6,274 nt of DNA from Alistipes sp. (GTDB lineage: Bacteria; Bacteroidota; Bacteroidia; Bacteroidales; Rikenellaceae), in contig JAFLRS010000097.1 in the NCBI GenBank assembly GCA_022511355.1, positions 1 through 6,274 of the forward strand. The letters are read 5' to 3'. Position numbers and translations under genes: made by a program. Positions 1 through 6,256 of this stretch are shown here, piece by piece (position 1 is the first letter of the stretch; each line of letters opens with the position of its first letter). The notes under the pieces were generated by a model. It had not been told where the DNA came from, searched no databases, and saw only the letters and a program-made list of their open reading frames with translations.

Positions 1-41
1 TCATATTGAACGGTAACTACGCCGCCGCCCCCTGAGGAGGT

Positions 42-99
42 TCCGTCGTAGACGGAGAGAACGCCGTGAGGCGTTCCGCGCTGTCAGCATGGCTGGCAG
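42..99. repeat. Three tandem hairpins (stem-loop cluster)
   Basis: Three inverted repeats follow each other with only 2-4 bases between them. Positions 42-56 pair as TCCGTC/GACGGA with loop GTA. Positions 59-76 pair as GAACGCC/GGCGTTC with loop GTGA, a perfect 7-base stem. Positions 81-99 pair as CTGTCAGC/GCTGGCAG around ATG with one G-T wobble. None is followed by a T-run on the plus strand, so they do not look like simple terminators. They could end an upstream transcript, stabilise an RNA 3' end, or belong to an intergenic repeat element that continues into the 113-136 hairpin. The pairings are read directly; the role is unknown. Confidence 0.6.
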
Positions 100-112
100 T
101 GCGGCCGTTTTG

Positions 113-136
113 TTCGCTTTTGCGGCCAAAAGCGAA
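113..136 (-). repeat. 10-bp-stem palindrome, inverted relative of the 3' repeats
   Basis: TTCGCTTTTG and CAAAAGCGAA pair perfectly around a CGGC loop. Read on the minus strand, the core CTTTTGGCCGCAAAAG matches the CTTTTGACCGCAAAAG cores of the two hairpins after the operon except for one loop base. The similarity continues beyond the stem on the minus strand: CAAAAC followed by CCGCA, as at 6183-6197 and 6257-6270. This copy is therefore best read as a diverged, opposite-oriented member of the same repeat family. Its function is unknown. Confidence 0.65.
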
Positions 137-141
137 AGCAC

Positions 142-155
142 GATATACCGATATC
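142..155. promoter_or_regulatory. Small inverted repeat upstream of promoter, possible operator
   Basis: GATAT and ATATC form a perfect 5-base inverted repeat around ACCG, about 18 bases upstream of the putative -33 element. A close relative, ATATACCGAATATC, recurs at 230-243 just inside the first gene, downstream of the predicted transcription start. Paired sites that flank a promoter are a usual operator arrangement. The second copy lies in coding sequence, however, and the motif is short, so this is weak evidence. Confidence 0.2.
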
Positions 156-172
156 AAATATTCGCCCGTTAT

Positions 173-204
173 ATTGCTACTATGCCCAAAAATGTATATA
201 TTTG
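173..204 (+). promoter_or_regulatory. Probable Bacteroidota-type promoter of the operon
   Basis: TATATTTG at 197-204 matches exactly the Bacteroides -7 consensus TAnnTTTG. ATTG at 173-176 lies 20 bases upstream and matches three of the four bases of the -33 element TTTG. This spacing puts the transcription start near 208, giving a leader of only about 13 bases before the ATG at 221. That geometry supports 221 as the start of the first gene, because the earlier ATGs at 89 and 182 would not be on the transcript. The region is AT-rich, so a chance match is possible. Confidence 0.5.
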
Positions 205-207
205 CGC

Positions 208-211
208 AGGA
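208..211 (+). promoter_or_regulatory. AGGA ribosome-binding-like site for the TolC-like gene
   Basis: AGGA at 208-211 lies 9 bases before the ATG at 221, a workable Shine-Dalgarno distance. It helps choose 221 over the upstream in-frame ATGs. Because it falls almost on the predicted transcription start, it may be only partly present on the mRNA. Confidence 0.35.
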
Positions 212-220
212 TTTTTTAAT

Positions 221-1609
221 ATGCGGACAATATACCGAATATCGATTTGTACCATCATCGCGGCCTTCGCGGCAGGCGGTTTTCCGAAGTATTCATATTC
301 GGCAGAACCTCAGCGTCCCGACATCGAAACCCCCGAACAGCACGCAATGAGAATGATGCAGTCTTTCGATGACCGTTTCGCCATTATGGATTCGCTTATT
401 TTCGGCGCCGCTCGCTCGGCTGACATCCCCGTCGAGGCCGCAGATATCCCCGTAACCGACGTCGTGACCGGCTCCCGCAACGAAGCCATAGACGAGGTTA
501 CAGAGGCCGAAATCTATGCCATGAAAGCCCGCACCGGACTCGAATTGAGAGGGCAGGCATACGCAAGACCCGGACGGCAGATAAGCTACGACCCCGATGA
601 CCCGTTGGTCGCATACAACGCCAAACTCCAGATAGAACTCAATTGGGATATATTCAACAGTTCGGTTTACAAACGCCGTTCGAAAAGCGAAGAACTCAGA
701 CTCAAAGGCGAATTGCGCCAGATGGAAACCGAACGCGAAAGCCGTGAACAGACCCTCTATATGCAGAGCAACGCCATGCGCAGCCGTCATTACGGACGTA
801 TGCTCTCGCTGCTGAAACTGCATTCCGAAAATCTTCAGCTGCTGATGGAGGCTCAGCTCTACCTGCTCCGGAACGGCAAAATCTCGAGCGACGACCTCGT
901 GAAAATCATAAACGAACAGTCGGAAATCGAACGTCGTCTGGTGGTGCTGAATGCCGATTCCACGGTGCGCGAATTGCCCGTAACCCCCTCGGCTACATAC
1001 GTCTTCGTCGCCGATACAGCCGCCCTCTACGACGGCATCCGCGAACAGCATCGCGATTTGCGCAAACTCTCGCTCCAGCAGCAGCTGCTCGACGCGCAAC
1101 GCAAAAATATTGACTACGCACAAACTATGAATGTGGCTCCGTTCGTGCGCTGGTCGTACTACAACCGATACATGGTCCGCAATACCTACAATCTTGATGT
1201 GGGTGTCTCGTTCCGCCTACCCCTCACGGCCGAAACCGCCCGCAAACGCTCCGCTCTCTCGGCCGAAAAACGCGTCATAGCCGACAAACACGAACAATCG
1301 GCGGAACTTATCCTGCGCGACGTCAAAGATCTGCTCCGCGAACTCGACAACAACAACGAAAATATGTGCGGAGAGTTCGAACGCATGAGAAACCTCAAAG
1401 AGTATCTCATAATGCGCATCGACGGATACAACAACGTCGCCGGCGACTATTCGCGCGTGGACCGGCTTCAAGAATACAACGCCTATCTGCAATCGTGGGA
1501 ACGACTGCTGGGTTATGCATATCAGAGAGATTGTCTGCTCATAGAGCTGCAAGGCTTTCTGCCCGATCAACCTATAGCAGATTTCCTGATATTTCAGGAG
1601 TTGAATTAA
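221..1609 (+). CDS. Divergent TolC-like outer-membrane efflux/export protein
   Basis: The predicted 462-residue precursor begins with a signal peptide: MRTIYR, then a hydrophobic stretch to about residue 21, with likely cleavage near residue 28 (SYSA before EPQ). The body has the two-fold layout of TolC-family proteins. A beta-strand-like region (about 106-146, ending LNWDIFNSS) is followed by long charged helices (about 147-245). A second strand region (about 305-334, ending VGVSFRLPL) is followed by helices to about 446, with the family-typical closing pattern DRLQEYNAYLQSWERLLGYA. Length is typical of TolC proteins, but the sequence is divergent. A trimeric outer-membrane duct that meets the HlyD-like adaptor encoded next is inferred. 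The start at 221 is chosen for its signal peptide, AGGA site and promoter position; an in-frame ATG at 89 would add 44 residues of non-protein-like sequence. Lysine codons are 15 of 16 AAA. Confidence 0.75.
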   Translation: MRTIYRISICTIIAAFAAGGFPKYSYSAEPQRPDIETPEQHAMRMMQSFDDRFAIMDSLIFGAARSADIPVEAADIPVTDVVTGSRNEAIDEVTEAEIYAMKARTGLELRGQAYARPGRQISYDPDDPLVAYNAKLQIELNWDIFNSSVYKRRSKSEELRLKGELRQMETERESREQTLYMQSNAMRSRHYGRMLSLLKLHSENLQLLMEAQLYLLRNGKISSDDLVKIINEQSEIERRLVVLNADSTVRELPVTPSATYVFVADTAALYDGIREQHRDLRKLSLQQQLLDAQRKNIDYAQTMNVAPFVRWSYYNRYMVRNTYNLDVGVSFRLPLTAETARKRSALSAEKRVIADKHEQSAELILRDVKDLLRELDNNNENMCGEFERMRNLKEYLIMRIDGYNNVAGDYSRVDRLQEYNAYLQSWERLLGYAYQRDCLLIELQGFLPDQPIADFLIFQELN

Positions 1610-1619
1610 AACGTATATT

Positions 1620-3239
1620 ATGAAATCATTCAGCTTCAAATCGACATACGACGAGAATCAGAACATCGAACGCATCATAACCGAGCGTAACCGAAAACTC
1701 GTCAAACAGCAGGTCATATTCGCCGTCCTGCTGGCTCTGCTGCTCGTCCTGCTCTGCTGGTACTTCTTCCGCAAAGTGCTGTACACCGAATTCGACGGAT
1801 ATGTCCAGACCGAATACATGGATTACCGAGCTATGGAAGATGTCTATCTGTTCAATCAGTACACCTCCGTCGGTGACATCGTCATGCCCGGCGATACGCT
1901 CTATTCGTTCCTCTATGTCAATCTGTTCGGCATCAGCGACCTCGAATCGGAACCCGCCGTCATCGTCAATGACCGAAATGCACGTCTGCAGGTAAATGTC
2001 GCTTACGCCGATGCCAATGTCCTGCGCGTAAGAATCAGAGAACTCGAAAACCAAATAGAAAAAGAGGATAACAATATACGTTTCGGAGTCACCGACAACT
2101 CACACAAAATGGACCTCCAGCGACGGCTCGCCGAAACCCGCGAAGAACTCAATACCGTACTCCGCAAAGCCCAGCTCTACAGCAACGTCTATCGCGAAAG
2201 CAATCAGGCCGCACGACGGTTCGGACGCTACAGCATCGACTTCGCCAATACCCAGCTCGGTCTCGACGAACAGCTCCACGAACTCTATGCGCGCAACTCC
2301 TCCGCCATTCGATACGCCATAGCGCAGGATACCGCCATCGTCACCAAACTGTGGGCCTCGCCTTTCTCGCGAGTATTCAAAAAAGAACACGTACTCCAAC
2401 TCGAAAAACTCAGCTTCGACAACAGCAACGTCCAGGTGGTGGCATACGTCCCCACCAGCGATATGCACCACATAAACAACAATACCAAAGCCGAAATCAT
2501 AGTGAATGACCACGTGTCGTTTACGGCCGGAGTGCAGCTGCTCGGCGCAAGAACCGAAGAACTGCCCGAAGAACTCCGCAACAGTCTGTCGCACAACTAT
2601 ACGGCCGTCATGGTGGTGTTCAAACCCGACCCGGGTCAGGTACTGCCGCTGTGGGCCGTCGTGGACCGTATTCCGGTGAAGGTGCGCGTGAACAACTTCG
2701 ACAACGGACGACGCAACGACGGTTCCGACTACTGGTACATCGACCAAAAGGGTCTTACCGAAGAGTCGAGCTATTATCTGGGACTTTCGCGACGCCAACG
2801 CGGTTTGCATCACTACGACCCCGACGCCTATGCCGAATCTCCGGCTCCTGCCGCCGAGACGGCGAAACCTGCATCGGAATCCGCAGCAAAACCGGCCGAA
2901 AAACCTGCAGAAAAACCGGCCGAAAAGCCCGCAGAGAAGCCTGCAGAAAAGCCCGCCGAGAAAAAACCCGCCGCAGAGAGCGAAACGAAGCCGGCATCGG
3001 CCCCCGAGAGCGGAGGCGAAACCAAGAACGCCGAAACGGCAGCCGTGAAGTATGTCTATCACAAGATCGAAAAGGGCGAGACTCTCTATTCGCTTTCGAA
3101 GCGTTACGGGGTGAGCATCGACGACATCGTGAAACACAACCCCGGCACGGAGAGCAAACTGCTGTGGGGCACCACGCTGAAAATCCCCGCCGCAGAGCAG
3201 ACAGACACGCCGGCGGAATCCGAAAGCAGAAAAGATTGA
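1620..3239 (+). CDS. HlyD-like periplasmic adaptor with C-terminal LysM domain
   Basis: This 539-residue protein has a short cytoplasmic N-terminus, one transmembrane helix (about 31-50) and then a periplasmic part. A biotinyl-lipoyl-like half motif (about 58-100, with GDIVMPGDTLYSFLYV) leads to a coiled coil (about 132-225, heptad-like RIRELENQIEKE and QRRLAETREELN). The second lipoyl/beta-barrel part follows (about 235-357, with VQVVAYVPTSD and AEIIVNDH). This order is typical of HlyD/membrane-fusion proteins. Unusual are a linker of six exact PAEK units (425-448) and a LysM domain (about 478-523, with GETLYSLSKRYGVS and the closing LKIP), which should bind peptidoglycan. It starts 10 bases after the TolC-like gene; the only nearby AGGAG (1596-1600) is 19 bases from the ATG, so translation is probably coupled. 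It probably links the synthase to the outer-membrane duct. Codon use changes near 2650. Confidence 0.8.
   Translation: MKSFSFKSTYDENQNIERIITERNRKLVKQQVIFAVLLALLLVLLCWYFFRKVLYTEFDGYVQTEYMDYRAMEDVYLFNQYTSVGDIVMPGDTLYSFLYVNLFGISDLESEPAVIVNDRNARLQVNVAYADANVLRVRIRELENQIEKEDNNIRFGVTDNSHKMDLQRRLAETREELNTVLRKAQLYSNVYRESNQAARRFGRYSIDFANTQLGLDEQLHELYARNSSAIRYAIAQDTAIVTKLWASPFSRVFKKEHVLQLEKLSFDNSNVQVVAYVPTSDMHHINNNTKAEIIVNDHVSFTAGVQLLGARTEELPEELRNSLSHNYTAVMVVFKPDPGQVLPLWAVVDRIPVKVRVNNFDNGRRNDGSDYWYIDQKGLTEESSYYLGLSRRQRGLHHYDPDAYAESPAPAAETAKPASESAAKPAEKPAEKPAEKPAEKPAEKPAEKKPAAESETKPASAPESGGETKNAETAAVKYVYHKIEKGETLYSLSKRYGVSIDDIVKHNPGTESKLLWGTTLKIPAAEQTDTPAESESRKD
2892..2963 (+). repeat. Six tandem 12-bp units encoding PAEK
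   Basis: Six in-frame 12-base units encode PAEK six times, in the linker between the HlyD-like body and the LysM domain. The protein repeat is exact but the DNA is not. Proline alternates between CCG/CCC and CCT, alanine between GCC and GCA, and lysine between AAA and AAG. Changes of whole units would lengthen or shorten the linker without a frameshift. The Pro/Ala/Glu/Lys-rich character continues on both sides (about residues 405-475), as expected for an extended periplasmic spacer that reaches the peptidoglycan. Confidence 0.85.
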
Positions 3240-3248
3240 TAGAGAAAT

Positions 3249-4763
3249 ATGGAGAGAGCATTATATAATTCCGAAAATCCGAATGAACATCAGCATCCGT
3301 TCGCATTTGTGACCAATGCGCGCGGCCGACGGATAATCATCATCAACCGTCCGGTGAACGTAGGCAAGGTCAGCGAACTGGACGACGAGGATTTCGATGC
3401 CATATACATCAATATCCCGCACACCTCTTACGAAGAAAACCGATTGATAGTGAGATGGTTGTCGCCGACGCGCGTGGACAAGTGCTTCCTGAAGCCGCGT
3501 TTTGCCACTTCGGCTCTCGAGGAGGTCATGAATTTCGCGTCGTATCTGATAGACGGATTCTGCGAATCGCCCACCGACGACAGCTTTACCGACTTCATCG
3601 AAGAGGTGTACGGCAATATCGACAAGTACAACATCAATCGCGAACTCACCAACGACCTCTCGACGACTTCGCGCGTGCTGGCCAACATCGTGAAGTTCGA
3701 CATCTCGCGCGGACGTCTGACCTACACCAACTACATGATAAAGGGTTTGGCTCAGGGTTATCAGCGGGTTTATATGGCGTGGTACGACAATCAGGAGACG
3801 CTGCATTTCGACGAACGTGTCAAATTCATGATGAAGCTCGAGGAGTTGGGATTCGCCGAGAAGTACCGTTTCATCGACCGCGTACACGTATGTCCCAATT
3901 GCGGCGACAGTCATCTGCTCTTCATAGAGTGCTGCCCCAAGTGCCACCGCTCCGACATCGCGCAGGAGGAGATGATTCACCACTTCCGCTGCGCCAATAT
4001 CTCGCCCGAATCGGCTTATGCCTACGACGGTCAGCTGGTGTGCCCCAAATGCCGCCGCGTACTGCGTCACATAGGTGTCGATTACGACCGTCCGGCAACC
4101 GTCTATACGTGCAGCTGCGGCAATACGTTCCTCAATTCGGCGATGAAGGTGGTCTGCACCAACTGCCGGAACGAAATGTCGCCCGAAACGCTCAATCCGG
4201 TGGATGTGTGGGAGTACAAATTCACGCGTGCCGGTCTGGCGGCGTTCGCCACCGACGAGGCTCTGTTCCAGATAGAGAGCAACGACATCTATTCGGGCCG
4301 TTCGACCTACGAAAACTTTATCGACGCCATACGCATATTCAACAATCTGCCTTCGTATCAGGACAACTCCATTGTGGTGTTCCGTTACAGCTACAAGTAC
4401 GACGGCGACCAGGAGAACTGGCAGATATTCGACATAATGCGCACCGTGATTTCGAGCATCGCCACGGTGAAGATAACCATCAAGGATTCGAATTTCTATA
4501 TTTTGGTGGTGGCTCACAATCAGCGCATGAACGACGAGCACGACCGTGCAAAACGCCGTCTGGACCAGATTTTCAACGATTATACGGCCAACAACGAGGA
4601 TTTCGAAGCCCGCTGGCTCAAGACTTACAGATTGTCGCACGGCGATGATGCCGATGAATTCATAACTCAGCTGGGCGAGAATATCGAAGCGCAGATCGAG
4701 GGTACGGAGATGGTTTCGACCTCGACGACCGACGAAGAACAGAACGGAAACGGACGCAGATAG
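3249..4763 (+). CDS. TackOD1-like multi-zinc-ribbon protein, putative regulator
   Basis: This 504-residue soluble protein has no signal peptide or membrane helix. Its centre (about 213-310) carries a series of cysteine pairs: CPNC 215-218, CCPKC 228-232, HHFRC 244-248, CPKC 265-268, CSC 288-290 and CTNC 303-306. With the signature LRHIGVDYDRP (272-282), it resembles the TackOD1 (thaumarchaeal output domain 1) metal-binding family; this is recognised from pattern, not a search. The N-terminal part (about 18-85) has a beta-alpha layout with a closing LKP, like a receiver domain without its phosphorylatable Asp. The C-terminal part (about 350-445) has the layout of a GGDEF domain with the signature lost (IKDSNFYILVV). 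The acidic tail is probably disordered. A gap of 9 bases follows the adaptor gene; only a weak AGAGA precedes the ATG. It probably acts in the cytoplasm as sensor or scaffold for the synthase. Lysine codons are 14 of 18 AAG. Confidence 0.65.
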   Translation: MERALYNSENPNEHQHPFAFVTNARGRRIIIINRPVNVGKVSELDDEDFDAIYINIPHTSYEENRLIVRWLSPTRVDKCFLKPRFATSALEEVMNFASYLIDGFCESPTDDSFTDFIEEVYGNIDKYNINRELTNDLSTTSRVLANIVKFDISRGRLTYTNYMIKGLAQGYQRVYMAWYDNQETLHFDERVKFMMKLEELGFAEKYRFIDRVHVCPNCGDSHLLFIECCPKCHRSDIAQEEMIHHFRCANISPESAYAYDGQLVCPKCRRVLRHIGVDYDRPATVYTCSCGNTFLNSAMKVVCTNCRNEMSPETLNPVDVWEYKFTRAGLAAFATDEALFQIESNDIYSGRSTYENFIDAIRIFNNLPSYQDNSIVVFRYSYKYDGDQENWQIFDIMRTVISSIATVKITIKDSNFYILVVAHNQRMNDEHDRAKRRLDQIFNDYTANNEDFEARWLKTYRLSHGDDADEFITQLGENIEAQIEGTEMVSTSTTDEEQNGNGRR

Positions 4764-4771
4764 ACCGCTGT

Positions 4772-6145
4772 ATGGAGCTGATAGGCGACATATTCGGAAC
4801 TGTGGCCGATGCGGTGGTGTGGTTCGTGAACCGCGCGATGGAGATTTTCTATAATATAGAGGTATGCTTTTCGCGCAACATCAACTGGTACATTCTGCTT
4901 AAAACCTATTGGTTTCTGTTTTTGATAGAGTTTCCGCGTTACTATCTGTTGGAGACGGGTATAGGTTTGTGGTACAAATTCACCACTTTCCGCCGGCGAA
5001 AACTCAATGCACGTGCCCGCATGGTGCTGTTTTCGGAGAATCCCAAGGTGTCGATTCTCATTCCGGGCAAGAATGAAGGCGCGCATATCTATCCTCTGCT
5101 GCGCAGTCTGCAGGAGCAGACCTACCGCAATTTCGAAATCATAGTGGTCGATGACGGTTCGGACGACGCAACGCCCTACATCTGCCGCGACCTCGAACGC
5201 AACGGCCTTATCGACATATATCTGCGTCTTAACGAGCGCGGAGGCAAGGCCAGTGCCGCCAATTACGGATTCCGATTCGCAACGGGAAAGTATATCGTGC
5301 ATCTCGATGCCGATTCCTCGCTCGACCGCGATGCCATCGAAAAGGTTCTGCTGCCGTTCTACCTCGACACGAGAGTCAAGGCGGTGGGCGGCTGCGTGAA
5401 GGTGCGCAACTACGAAGAGACGATTTGCACCTCGCTTCAGGCGCTGGAGTATCTGAAAACCATCATGGTGGGTCGTATCGTGCTGAACGAGTTGGGTATC
5501 TACCACATCATTTCGGGCGCGTTCGGAGCGTTCGACCGTGAGACTATCGAGAATCTCGGTATGTGGGACGTGGGTCCGGGTCTCGACGGCGACATCACGC
5601 AGAAGGTCCGCAAAGGCGGTTACAAAGTCACCTTCGCCAACGAAGCGGTATGTATGACCAGCGTGCCTTCGTCGTGGTACCGACTTTTCCGTCAGCGTCT
5701 GCGCTGGTCGCGTTCGTTGGTGCGCTTCCGTCTGCGCAAACACCTCGACATTCTGCTGCCCACGCGCAACTGGTCGTTCCTGAACTGGCTGTCGAATATG
5801 GAAAACATCTTCTTCGACTGCGTCTGCAACTATATGTGGTTCTTCTACATTCTGAGCATGATATTCCTTCACACCGACCGTCTGCTCGAGATTCTGGTTG
5901 TCGGCTGGCTTATACGCTTTTTCTTCTCGGTGTTGGCGTTCGGAATCATCATGTTGGTGACGGAGCGTCCGCGCGAGGAGTTCAAACTCATAAAATATCT
6001 GCCTCTTTCGACATTCTATACGGGTTATTTTCTGCGTATAGCGCGTTTGGTGGGTTATACTTCGGAGTTTTTCTTCTTCAATTCGTTCCGCGACAAGTGG
6101 AATCCCCGCAAGACCTCGGTATGGGCGCAGGCCGATGAGAACTGA
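4772..6145 (+). CDS. Processive family 2 glycosyltransferase (membrane polysaccharide synthase)
   Basis: This 457-residue membrane protein has the GT2 catalytic motifs in order: VSILIPGKNEG (93-103), VVDDGS with D127/D128, RGGKASAAN (156-164), DAD (179-181), ISGAFGAF (247-254), GLDGDIT with D272 as probable catalytic base in place of the usual TED, and QRLRW (308-312, the QxxRW motif of processive synthases). A hydrophobic N-terminus (about 37-60, perhaps also 7-20) and C-terminal membrane segments (about 346-367, 371-396, 409-428) frame the catalytic domain, as in BcsA, PgaC, Alg8 and hyaluronan synthases. It should polymerise a nucleotide-sugar donor on the cytoplasmic face and move the chain across the inner membrane. 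Sugar and linkage cannot be told from sequence. It starts 8 bases after the zinc-ribbon gene and ends the operon. No PilZ domain is present, so c-di-GMP control of the BcsA type is not evident. Confidence 0.88.
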   Translation: MELIGDIFGTVADAVVWFVNRAMEIFYNIEVCFSRNINWYILLKTYWFLFLIEFPRYYLLETGIGLWYKFTTFRRRKLNARARMVLFSENPKVSILIPGKNEGAHIYPLLRSLQEQTYRNFEIIVVDDGSDDATPYICRDLERNGLIDIYLRLNERGGKASAANYGFRFATGKYIVHLDADSSLDRDAIEKVLLPFYLDTRVKAVGGCVKVRNYEETICTSLQALEYLKTIMVGRIVLNELGIYHIISGAFGAFDRETIENLGMWDVGPGLDGDITQKVRKGGYKVTFANEAVCMTSVPSSWYRLFRQRLRWSRSLVRFRLRKHLDILLPTRNWSFLNWLSNMENIFFDCVCNYMWFFYILSMIFLHTDRLLEILVVGWLIRFFFSVLAFGIIMLVTERPREEFKLIKYLPLSTFYTGYFLRIARLVGYTSEFFFFNSFRDKWNPRKTSVWAQADEN

Positions 6146-6157
6146 AAGTTGATAAGT

Positions 6158-6177
6158 ACCTTTTGACCGCAAAAGGT
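6158..6177 (+). repeat. Post-operon hairpin, repeat copy 1
   Basis: ACCTTTTG and CAAAAGGT pair perfectly around an ACCG loop, 12 bases after the stop of the glycosyltransferase gene. It shares the core CTTTTGACCGCAAAAG with copy 2 at 6233-6256. Both copies are followed by CAAAACTCT and CGCAAGG. The stem flanks differ (ACC/GGT here, GTCG/CGAC in copy 2) yet pairing is kept, which points to selection for the hairpin. Confidence 0.75.
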
Positions 6178-6182
6178 GCTGC

Positions 6183-6230
6183 CAAAACTCTTCGCAAGGC
6201 GAACCGAGGACAAAGAGTATTTTGTTTTTT
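6183..6230 (+). terminator. Probable Rho-independent terminator of the operon
   Basis: CAAAACTCTT (6183-6192) pairs with AAGAG and TTTTG (6213-6217, 6220-6224), leaving a two-base bulge. A smaller inner stem TTCGC/GCGAA (6191-6203) is an alternative fold. Six T residues follow at 6225-6230. The stem is AT-rich and interrupted, so it is weaker than a classical terminator. Its place right after the last gene, with a T-run, makes termination plausible. Confidence 0.4.
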
Positions 6231-6232
6231 AT

Positions 6233-6256
6233 GTCGCTTTTGACCGCAAAAGCGAC
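6233..6256 (+). repeat. Post-operon hairpin, repeat copy 2
   Basis: GTCGCTTTTG and CAAAAGCGAC pair perfectly over 10 bases around an ACCG loop. After the stem, CAAAACTCT (6258-6266) and CCGCAAGG (6267-6274) match the sequence after copy 1, and the copy runs off the window edge. This is a second tandem member of the family, about 75 bases after the first. Confidence 0.75.

Larger units (their letters stand above)
1..220. other. Upstream intergenic region with hairpin cluster and promoter
   Basis: No convincing complete gene lies here. A plus-strand frame open from the window edge ends at a TGA at 33-35 (last residues ILNGNYAAAP) and could be the tail of an upstream gene. The minus strand is open in one frame from 83 to the edge and reads protein-like, but it has no usual start codon. 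The stretch then holds four closely spaced hairpins (42-56, 59-76, 81-99, 113-136). An AT-rich segment with promoter-like elements follows (about 140-220). The longer plus-strand frames that start at 66 and 89 run through the hairpins and look like accidental extensions, not protein. Confidence 0.6.

Noticed and set aside
89..220. N-terminal extension of the TolC-like protein from the ATG at 89 (or 182)
   Set aside because: It would be translated through the hairpin repeat and the promoter-like elements and would bury the signal peptide. The ATG at 221 gives a normal signal peptide.
2100..3137. Minus-strand open frame with Gly/Phe/Cys-rich repeats opposite the adaptor
   Set aside because: The repeats are only the antisense reading of the PAEK array, and no start signal or domain is evident.
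1620..3239. Type I protein secretion (HlyD/TolC with an ABC exporter) as the operon's role
   Set aside because: No ABC ATPase with Walker motifs is encoded here, and the linked enzyme is a polysaccharide synthase. An exporter gene outside the window cannot be ruled out.
3261..4640. Long open frame on the minus strand opposite the zinc-ribbon gene
   Set aside because: It is a shadow. The plus-strand gene has clear zinc-ribbon motifs, and few codons on that strand create stops on the other. The antisense product has no recognisable domain.
4667..6172. Long open frame on the minus strand opposite the glycosyltransferase gene
   Set aside because: The plus strand carries the full set of GT2 motifs and membrane segments, and the antisense frame runs across two genes and into the repeat region. 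It is treated as a codon-usage artefact.
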